Source of the DNA: Fomitopsis serialis
Lineage: Eukaryota > Basidiomycota > Agaricomycetes > Polyporales > Fomitopsidaceae
DNA length: 43,940 nt
NCBI RefSeq assembly: GCF_022376445.1
Contig: NW_025955292.1
Location: forward strand, 1 to 43,940
Direction of reading: 5' to 3'
Shown: positions 18,518-26,330 of the stretch, piece after piece
Numbering within the stretch: the stretch's first letter is position 1
How the letters are laid out: every line of letters starts with the position of its first letter
Made by a program: the position numbers and the translations under genes
The notes under the pieces: model-generated
Database searches by the model: none
Told to the model about the DNA's origin: nothing
Seen by the model: only the letters and a program-made list of their open reading frames with translations

Positions 18518-21265
18518 TTACTGCGCTCCTCTTTTTCTTGCTTTGACCGTGTGTGCGTTGTATTGAGGCTCGCGCCAGGGCTCCTGGCATGTGGGCCTAC
18601 CCCACAACGCGCTGGTCGTGCTTGATTGCACACCGGTCGCATCGCAGGGCCTGGTCTCCGATATGGAGGTAAGCGTACCACGCACGCACAAGGTTGGGTC
18701 CTCGTACGTGCGGCGGGTACCCGACACATAGCGACTCGATGCAGACACGTTGAGGTCGGACCTGCATGGACGTGTGTCTTTGCCATCGACACGGCCTGCC
18801 GTGGACACCAAGTCCTTGCGGGTCCGTGTACCAGATGACAGGTCTGGTTGCAGAACCATCGACGGAGCTTCGTGCTCGCGCACGTCTTCATCATCGACAC
18901 AGCCTGCAAGGGACGTAGAGTCCTTGCGGGTCCGTGTGCCAGATGACAAGCCCAGAGGCCGGGTCTTCACGCCTTCAGGCTCGCGCTGGTCTATCTTGTC
19001 AGACCCGTCGTGAGCCTCACGTGTTGCCGAAACCAATGCGGGCAGCGATGTCGATGAACTGGTGGACGTGCTTCTGAGCGCGTCGATTGCATCGTCCTCG
19101 TGGGTGTAGGCCTCGCCGTGTACAGTGAGTGCGAGGCTCGTTGTACTCGACGATGGCATCTTGATGTAGGAGGACGCGACAGCCATGCTTGATCGCACAC
19201 TGTCTGCATTGTTGGACGGGGTATTGACCAGGCTAGCCTTGTGTCTTGACGAGCTAGGCGTGGCCGACGTGCTTCTGGGTACGTTGGCGACGGCCTGGTC
19301 GCAAGGTTCAGCCTTGTCGTGTACGTGGAGCAAGGAGGCTGCTGACGAACTCAGTACATCCTTCAGGTTGGATGTACTGTCCTTCGTCGAGCACTTGTCC
19401 AGGTCGGTCTCGTCGAGTACGTTGGCTGACGAGCTCTGTGTGCTCGACAGACCTGTCTTGACGATGGAGGTGGACACGCCGAGCGTGCTCGATCGCACGC
19501 TAGTCGCATCGTTGGACGCAGCGAGCACCACAGGTACACTAGGTGTCGATAGGCTGACCGACATGCTTCTCTGCACGTCGGTCAGGATCCTTCGCATATG
19601 ACCTGCGTGTCTTGTGTCTTGATGCTCGGACTCAAAACCGTGGACGGTCCCTTCCCCCTCCTCCGAAATTGCAGAAGGAATTGGAATAATACAGTGTACG
19701 TCGAGCGAGCTGTTGCTCGACGTACCTAGTACGTGGGGTTTCAAATCCGCGGCGAGCACGTTTGGGCGTGTCTCGCGCGTGTTGCTGGGCTCGTCGACAG
19801 TGAGCACATCAAGCCTTGAGCCTGGCGTGCTCATTGTACGATGAGCAGGTCTTGTAGTAAAATAAGAAGACATGTCGATCGTCCCGGTCGGCACGTCGAA
19901 CACGTCGTGCGTCATGACGCCGCTGGGCTCGTTGGCCAGCGCGTTGCACGCGTTACCAGTCTCGACGGCGAGTAATACATCAAGCCTTGAGCCCGACGTA
20001 CTCGTCGCACGAAGAGTGGAAGCTTGAGGAGTCGCGGCGAGCACGCTTGAAGGTGCATCGCACGCGTCCTGTAAGTCGGCTGTGTGTACATCGGGTGATG
20101 GACTCGACGTACACCTAGCACGAGGTGGTGTAGAAAGAGAAAGAGACGACCCAGTAGAACTACTGCGTTCTCCGGGTGCGCCGTTACGCCAAGTAGGGGC
20201 GTGATGATTGGCGGCGAGTACGGACGGTCGTACATCGCGCGCGTTCAGAGAAGGAGCAGCGGCGGATACATCAAGCAGTAGGCTTGACGTATCCGCAGCG
20301 TGCTGTGGTAGAAGAATAGGAAGAGACGGTCTGGTAGAGCTTGGAGACTCTCCAGACGCGTCGTCTTGCGAAGTGGGAGCAGCAGACACAGTGGTCGTGC
20401 TCCTGCTCAGGTCCAGTGCGCCGACTTGGACGTCAGAGAAGTGCGCGACGGTCTTGTTGTCCATCGTGCTACTTCTCGACTTGGGCACTGGAACCGGTGA
20501 CGTGCGTACCGGGTGCACCTTCGCAGGGTGTACCTCGGGACCGTCACTCGCACCTGACAATTCGACGAGCACGCCGGGTACACTTGCTAGTACACCGAGC
20601 GCAGCATCGTCCTCGTCGACAGCCTGTACATCGAGTAGTATGCTCGATGTACCTACTGTGCGGCGGTTCGTAGAAAAACGGGGCACGTCAGACGTGCAGC
20701 GATGCGCATCCGACGTGTTGCCCTGCAGAACGTCGGGTACGACCATGAGGTTGTCCCGGAAGACGGAAGAGCCGTCTTCGTGGCCAGCAGAGTGCACGAC
20801 GGACTTCTCGTGCGTCGATACGCCTGCTGGCGCGGGCAGTAGTGATGGAACGGGCACGTCGGACGCGCAGCTCTGTGCGTCTGCCGTGGTACCGTCCAAG
20901 GCGGTGGGTACGACGTATGAGTCGTCCCAGAAAGCGGAGGTGCTGTCTTGGTGACCAGCAGGATGCACGACGAGCTTCTCGTTCGTCGATACGCCTGCTG
21001 GCGCGGGCACTGGGAGCGGAGGCGGCGAGGCAGGGACGGCCAGCGAAGGCGTACCTGCGGTTTTTGAGCTGTCATGCTCGTTTTCCATGCTCGTCCCGTG
21101 CCCTTCCCCTCCTCTCTCTTCCTCCCCTTCTCCCCTTCCTCCTTCTGCGTCCCTTTCGCGGCGTTCTCGGTGGCCTGAGCGACCTTGTGGCTCGGCGCTG
21201 GACTTGCACGCGCGTTGTGCGAGTCCTGGGCCGCGCGGCTTTGTTGCGTGTCGCCTGGGTCGCAA
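18518..21265 (-). CDS. Ser/Thr-rich protein block with internal duplications, 915 codons
   Basis: The longest minus-strand frame of the region. Residues ~75-200 hold a ~52-residue direct duplication (PAPAGVSTNEK ... SCASDVPVPS and PAPAGVSTHEK ... RCTSDVPRF). The rest is Ser/Thr-rich with many [ST]S..LDV motifs, then units paralogous to the 15.4-17.3 kb block (LTVHGEAYTHEDDAIDALRS). Another duplication is LSSGTRTRKD, seen twice about 45 residues apart. The last ~40 residues look like read-through into unrelated DNA, so the true end may be missing. The upstream coding sequence (21.1-21.55 kb) is in a different frame, so an intron or frameshift near 21.05 kb probably separates them. No family recognised; low-complexity and disordered. 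Confidence 0.5.
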   Translation of the reverse strand: MRPRRHATKPRGPGLAQRACKSSAEPQGRSGHRERRERDAEGGRGEGEEERGGEGHGTSMENEHDSSKTAGTPSLAVPASPPPLPVPAPAGVSTNEKLVVHPAGHQDSTSAFWDDSYVVPTALDGTTADAQSCASDVPVPSLLPAPAGVSTHEKSVVHSAGHEDGSSVFRDNLMVVPDVLQGNTSDAHRCTSDVPRFSTNRRTVGTSSILLDVQAVDEDDAALGVLASVPGVLVELSGASDGPEVHPAKVHPVRTSPVPVPKSRSSTMDNKTVAHFSDVQVGALDLSRSTTTVSAAPTSQDDASGESPSSTRPSLPILLPQHAADTSSLLLDVSAAAPSLNARDVRPSVLAANHHAPTWRNGAPGERSSSTGSSLSLSTPPRARCTSSPSPDVHTADLQDACDAPSSVLAATPQASTLRATSTSGSRLDVLLAVETGNACNALANEPSGVMTHDVFDVPTGTIDMSSYFTTRPAHRTMSTPGSRLDVLTVDEPSNTRETRPNVLAADLKPHVLGTSSNSSLDVHCIIPIPSAISEEGEGTVHGFESEHQDTRHAGHMRRILTDVQRSMSVSLSTPSVPVVLAASNDATSVRSSTLGVSTSIVKTGLSSTQSSSANVLDETDLDKCSTKDSTSNLKDVLSSSAASLLHVHDKAEPCDQAVANVPRSTSATPSSSRHKASLVNTPSNNADSVRSSMAVASSYIKMPSSSTTSLALTVHGEAYTHEDDAIDALRSTSTSSSTSLPALVSATREAHDGSDKIDQREPEGVKTRPLGLSSGTRTRKDSTSLAGCVDDEDVREHEAPSMVLQPDLSSGTRTRKDLVSTAGRVDGKDTRPCRSDLNVSASSRYVSGTRRTYEDPTLCVRGTLTSISETRPCDATGVQSSTTSALWGRPTCQEPWREPQYNAHTVKARKRGAQ
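19352..19379. repeat. Hairpin: 10-bp perfect stem CAGTACATCC/GGATGTACTG
   Basis: Loop 8 nt; encodes STSNLKDVL on the minus strand. Confidence 0.75.
19696..19725. repeat. Hairpin: 11-bp perfect stem GTACGTCGAGC/GCTCGACGTAC
   Basis: Loop 8 nt; encodes TSSNSSLDV on the minus strand. Relative to the hairpin at 20626 an A-T pair is replaced by G-C on both arms. Confidence 0.75.
20262..20296. repeat. Hairpin: 15-position stem with one A-C mismatch, GCGGATACATCAAGC/GCTTGACGTATCCGC
   Basis: Longest of the set; loop 5 nt; encodes DTSSLLLDVSA on the minus strand. The single mismatch becomes a G-T wobble in the transcribed sense. Confidence 0.75.
20626..20652. repeat. Hairpin: 10-bp perfect stem GTACATCGAG/CTCGATGTAC
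   Basis: Loop 7 nt; encodes TSSILLDVQ on the minus strand. Confidence 0.75.
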
Positions 21266-22450
21266 AGATCCGGATAGAAGTCGCCAGGGTAGAGAGGAGA
21301 GGAGAGGGGATCGAACAGAGGTCTCGCGGATGAAGTTGGAGGCCTGGGAGAGGAAGGAGATGGCGGTCTTGCGTTGCCTGCAGGGTCTTCGCGCGCTGCT
21401 AACTGAACTGACGGGAGTTCAGCCAGCCAGTCGCGGATTCGCGTGTTCCTGCCCGTTGGGACAGAACACTCGTCTCGATGCGCGTTCTGGCGGTCGAGAC
21501 AGGTGCCCGGAGGGAGGTCGTCGGCGAGGTGGTGGCGGTCGAGAGCAGGCAGAGCGTTGGGCGCTAGCTCTCTGAGCGCTCACCGCCGACACGGGCTCGT
21601 GACGCTCAACACTTCTCGTGTCAAGCGCATCGCCGGCCGTGTCGAGCGCGTCGTTGCTCACGTCGAGCGCGTTGCTCGACTCGAATATAATATGTTTTAT
21701 GTCGCGGCTCATTTCTGAGCGCGCGACGCGTGAACTTGCGAGTTCCGTCCCGTTCTCGCTGGGCACACCGTTGAGTTGTGTACCTATCCCTTCTCGGGCG
21801 CGGATACGGGTCGGCTCGACCTCTCGCTCGTTGAACTCGGGCTCAGGCTCGGCGACGGTGGCGCCGTCGAGCCTAGCGCGTGCACCACTCTTGACAGTGG
21901 TGCCGAGCTTCGTCGGCTGGGCTGGAGCAGGCGGAGACGGGATCTCCGGGCGGCTCTGAGCAAGCTCGACTTCGGGCTTGAGCTGCTCAGAGCGCGGTGC
22001 GCATTCGACCTTGCGGTCGGATGCTACCAGCTCCGTGAGTGCTCCGGCTGAGTTCTCTGGGTCGGAGGACTCAGTCCGGCGGTCTTCAGCGGGAAGACCT
22101 GCTACGGCTGCTGGCCTCGGTCAACGCGTTGTCGACCGATTCCAGCAAGTCCGTTTGGAGTTGCTGTGACTCCTCGAGAGCGGAGTTGATCCGCTGTTGG
22201 CTCGCGGCTGCCTCTACGAGGGCAGCCTCCATTCGCTGTTGACTTGCGATGGATTCCGCGAGCACTTCGTTCAGCCGCTCTTGACTCGCGGCGAGCTTAG
22301 CTCGGATTTCCGCGCGCAACGCCTTCAGCCTGCTGCGGGTTCCACTTCGGGACCCGCGGCTGCTGCGCGTGGGCTCGGAAGTGTTGGTTGTCACTCGGCC
22401 ATATTCTTGAGATATTGCGAGGTCGACTAGAGTGTTCCAAAAAAGCATAG
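21081..22450 (-). pseudogene. Probable N-terminal, coiled-coil part of the Ser/Thr-rich gene, in shifted frames
   Basis: Three frames carry convincing coding sequence in order. First, about 22400-22090: Arg/Ser-rich start, then a heptad-like coil (LAASQERLNEVLAESIASQQ, RMEAALVEAAASQQRINSAL). Second, about 22085-21560: EDRRTESSDPENSAG, AQSRPEIPSPPAPAQPTKLG, then FESSNALDVSNDALDT, the last again coinciding with a hairpin (21662-21680). Third, about 21550-21065: TRIRDWLAELPSVQL and a Pro-rich stretch, then a KEEGEKGRKREEGKG tail. The frames do not join without indels or introns I can place. The DV motif and hairpin tie it to the downstream Ser/Thr blocks. A short helical coil followed by a long disordered region is also seen in some retroelement Gag proteins, but I see no knuckle, protease or polymerase. 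Confidence 0.45.
21662..21680. repeat. Hairpin: 7-bp perfect stem GTCGAGC/GCTCGAC
   Basis: Loop 5 nt; encodes SSNALDV on the minus strand. A separate perfect 8-bp hairpin (GCACCACT/AGTGGTGC) lies at 21882-21903, outside the DV motif. Confidence 0.6.
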
Positions 22451-22769
22451 GTTCGAGTTCAAGTTCGAGAGTTGTAGAGTTTGTTGCCAGTAGTAGTTCC
22501 CCAGAATAGAAGTCTGTTCGAGAGAAGCAGAGGACTGCAAAAAAGTGTAACGTACTCAAATCACGCCCGCAGATGCAGTGTATCCAATCTCTATTCAGGA
22601 GAGTATTGTATACGCATAGGGCATCTTTAGGCAGTAATAGTGAGGTAGTTGAGGCTAAGGTAAGTGCGCTGGCGCGCCATACGAGACGAGAGAGCAAACA
22701 TAGCCAAACATACATGATAAGATATACTATAACGGGTAGGTCTTGATGACCCCCAAATAGACCCGTTAC
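22451..22769. other. Stretch without a gene, left flank of the 6.3-kb element
   Basis: Mixed composition; minus-strand frames across it read into the terminal repeat and look non-coding. An inverted pair TAACGGGT/ACCCGTTA (22730-22737 and 22761-22768) sits immediately outside the element's left end. Confidence 0.4.
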
Positions 22770-22937
22770 ACTTACTATATGTGGAATCCTACTAGCCGAG
22801 AAATGACGAAGAGAACACTGTAGGACGGCTGGCCAAACTGGTCCCTGAGGCATCGCCGAGCCTCAGCTCGTCGCAGTAACTCGGGGGTGTACCCCTAGCT
22901 TAGGTTTTATTTTCCGTGTTTCTGTCTGCGTCGCGTA
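22770..22937 (+). repeat. Left terminal inverted repeat, 168 bp
   Basis: Begins ACTTACTATATGTGGAATCC and ends TGCGTCGCGTA. It is paired with 28905-29072, with mismatches only in the GCCGAG/GCTGAG, GACG/GGCG and CCTGAG/CCCGAG contexts. It contains an internal palindromic segment GAGGC...GCCTC (about 22847-22865). Confidence 0.9.
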
Positions 22938-23020
22938 GCCTGAGTCGATTTGTTTATGTAAGCATTGCGCGTTCGTGCCCTAAGTGTTGGATAATGCCCC
23001 GCGCGGTCGCTGCACCGCTC

Positions 23021-23028
23021 TATAAGTA
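23021..23028 (+). promoter_or_regulatory. TATA-like box for the DUF6589 gene
   Basis: TATAAGTA, 101 bp before the ATG at 23129 and inside the element just after the terminal repeat, follows a GC-rich stretch. Position and sequence fit a core promoter; no experimental support. Confidence 0.45.
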
Positions 23029-23128
23029 GCATGTCTGTACACGTTGTATCCGCATGTTCAGTTTTCGTTCGAGTCTGTGAATTGCATTCGAGTTCAATTC
23101 CATTCCCTGCCACCATACAGCTTTTGGC

Positions 23129-26100
23129 ATGCCCCGACTGTCTACTCCTCAGCTACGGAACATCCTCGATGCATTTCAAGAGTCCGGGGTCACTGTGTCC
23201 GACTTCATAGTGTCTGTCTTGTGTTCCAGGGACGACGTGGTTGATGAAGCAATTGAGAACATAGGTAACAACCTTGTGAACATCTTGCTAGTGTTCCACG
23301 AGAACCCACGCGTGCACGACTCAATGTCTGCTTCGATACACCGCCTCGCGAAGACGATGTACATGAGTGAGCTAGCATCCGTGTCGAAGAAGGAGGCAGG
23401 CATGCACTTTAATGCACACTGGGCAACAGAAGCGGACCTGGAAGGCTTCGAACTTGTCGGACTCGTGGAGAAGCTCACGTCTTTGGCTCCCCATGTCTGT
23501 GATCTCGTCGATGGTCTACTTAGTGCAGACCCTGTACTAACGAGACGGCGACACAAGCGGCGACGCAAGCGATGTCGCGCAAAAAGACGTGAGCGCGAGG
23601 CTCGCGAGCACCCATGCCCTGCAAATCTGGTCACAGCACCGGACATCGTCAGCTCGAATAGCGCGGTCGCAGAGGACAACGTACCCAAAAACAGACCGTC
23701 CGATTCGCCGGTTGATAGCGACGCGGGATTGTGGGCGCAGCTCCCGCAGTTCCCGCAGGAAGAAGACCCGGCGCCGGGGCCGGCGGAGGAGTACTGGTCG
23801 GAGCTATTGGATATGGACGTCGACTTCGATATGCTGGATGTAGAGGAGTATGATGATGAAGAGGATGTCGGGGGCGATGACAATGGTGAGGTCGATGACG
23901 ATGACGATGGTGATGACAATGGTGAGGGCAATGATGAAGACGAATACTTTGATGGGCTGGAGCCTCTGCTCGAGGATCCCGATGATCCAGAGAGTATGAT
24001 GGACCCGTACATGGAAGAGGAACACTACGAAGCAATCCTCAAAATGGTGAGTGTTGTTTGAATAGATGTGTGAGTAGCAAGTACTCACAGGAATCATCAT
24101 GTCTATAGAAACGAACGCTCTGCATGAGCCTGATGATGCAGAGTACGAATCAACGGTCAAACGCACTGCAAAGTGTCATAGGTCTTTACCTCCATTCTTG
24201 CAATGCACCTGAAGCTGTGGTGGATCTTCTCGCGCGCATTGGCGTTGCCATCTCGCGCACCGCAATTGACGACGCAATCACGAACCTGTCAAAAGAGTCG
24301 GCGGCGGCAATGAAACGTTTAGGATGTACAATGCTAACCTCCATTGCCTACGATAACTTCGACGTCGAGCTCAAGCATGTTGTTCCAACTGCTGAGAAGC
24401 CGCATGACTCACTATTACATATGACGTCGGGCACTTTCATCCCTCTCGACCACGGCGCGACCCTTGGAGACCTTCAATGTTCGGATGACCTGTGGAAGGA
24501 GTCGCCATACAACCCAGAAAGCACGAAAGGAGCCGAAGAAATTGATTGGAAAGAATTGCTCACCCTGTATCCCCAAAACAGTCACCCTTCCGGTCTCGAT
24601 TGCCGAGAGCGTTTTAACACTTGGGTGTTCAAACACGATCTCTTTGTCCACGGTCCAGAATACTTCCGCCAATTCCTGGCGAAACTCGATGAGCCCGACG
24701 CGATCGATCATATTCCCCTGGTCAAATCACGAAAGGTGCCTGCTGAAGCCATGGACATCAATCAGTCTTCGGTTCAAGGCAACATTGAGGCACTAAATAC
24801 CTTGTTCAAGCAGGCAGGAATCGGGGATCCAACAGATCTAGACGACGAGGAACAGGCGCACAGGCATGATGTAGGGGACCATGTTGTCCTCGTACACGGT
24901 GATCTTGCAACATGCGAGCGCGTTCAGAGCCTGCGCCAGTCGCGTGGAGAGGAGAAAACAGCATTCCGCAGGTTCCAGCTCGTGATCTTTATCATCGGGC
25001 TCTTCCACTTGAAGATGGCGTGTGTCGACGCAATCTGGAAGATCTTCATTTATCCCAAACTGGCACGGCAAGACGAAACAAGTCTAATGAAGCAAGCTGC
25101 TGAGATTCGACCCAAGGAGACGGGAAAGATCGGGAGCAAACCTGGCTTCCGACGCATGCACGAGATCGTTCAGCACGTAGGCGCTGTCTCGCGTCTCGAT
25201 TGCTGGCGGGAGGAGGTGTCATTGCGCGACCCGTCCTTCACGTCGCTTGATGCATGGGCAAAGTCAGCGCCTTCCATGGATGACATCGAAGAGATTGCAA
25301 ATGTACTTGTGAAGAAATATGTCGCCAACACAGACATGTCCGAGGTGCAACACAATCCGGCCGCGATCTGTACAGTTCGAGAACACATGTATGCGCGAGC
25401 GCTATTTCCTCCTGTACGAGGAGCTGGCATGGAGTATGAACGTAGGTGATATAGGGCGAGTCGAGGACTGCTTCATGCCATCGGTCTTCATCTTCAAAGG
25501 CTGTGGAAAGCACAAATACGCGACCCAAATGGTGCGTTTCGTGCACGATCTACACTTCGTCTATCCTGCCAAACTTCGGTGAGTCATCCGACATTGCACT
25601 GTTATTCAAGACAGTACTCACCTGGCTCTGCGACATTGACACATCAGACAAGTGATCCGTATGAACATCTTATGTAACCCAACTGGAAAGAAAAACCACT
25701 TCCGCGCAATTGACTGGTGGGTCGAACACAACAATCTCTATATAAAGGTACATTACATCGACACTTGAATGGTGTTAGCTAATCATTGCACTGCGATTGC
25801 AGCAAATATACGGAGGCCAGTTCTCGAACCGTACAAAGTGCCACATCATGAAAGAGTCTGCACTCGTCGAAGTGTTCAAGAACATTCGAATCAGCCTCGA
25901 GGACATGTTCGCGTTAGAACACAGAACATACAAACACTCGCCACCAAAGCTACAGCACACGTTCCGCAAATTGGCTCGCTACATGCAAAACACGAAGACG
26001 CACAGTATGATCGCAGGTCGCACAAGCTCGTACACAATGGTGGATGCGTCGGAGACAGGATTACTGAAAATGGTCACATCGGGGTGGAATAGTGGGGACG

Positions 26101-26183
26101 ATGGGGTCACTGGTCCAACTGCGGATGTCGCTGTGGAAGACGAGCCTGAGATCAATGCGGATGGTGGTGATCTAGATGTATGA
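23129..26183 (+). CDS. DUF6589-family protein, candidate transposase of the 6.3-kb element (~945 aa)
   Basis: Exons 23129-24046, 24109-25344, 25376-25578, 25648-25747 and 25803-26183. Residues 1-150 are helical, then comes an Arg/Lys-rich basic patch (RRRHKRRRKRCRAKRRERE, a likely DNA-binding or nuclear-localisation segment), then a strongly acidic linker (~265-290). The rest matches my memory of DUF6589: IAYDNFDVE, VHGDLATCERVQ, GLFHLKMA, then MNVGDIGRVEDCF, FIFKGCGKHKYA and AIDWWVEHNNLYIK. Asp388 (YDNFD), Asp571 (HGDL) and Glu812 (WVEHNN) are spaced like an RNase H-fold DDE triad, which is inference. A 31-nt gap at 25345-25375 (GT...AG) must be skipped to keep frame; it is either a very short intron or a small indel. 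The ATG follows a TATA-like box and leader. Stops 147 bp from the helicase stop, tail to tail. Confidence 0.8.
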
Positions 26184-26330
26184 CTTAGTGATGCGGCGTA
26201 GCCTGTAGGTCTGCAGTTGCATAATATAGCTTACCCGGATGTCCGAGTCACTGTCTGTACAACAATGCTAAGTCGCTGCAATACGAGCTGGGCAGTTTTT
26301 GTTGTGGTCTATCGTATCAAGACCGAACAT

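Noticed and set aside
15425..20954. Long plus-strand open frames across the Ser/Thr-rich region (for example 16216-16989 and 20208-20954)
   Set aside because: They mirror the minus-strand frames through GC-rich third positions; motif repeats, phase continuity and the DV motif all favour the minus strand.
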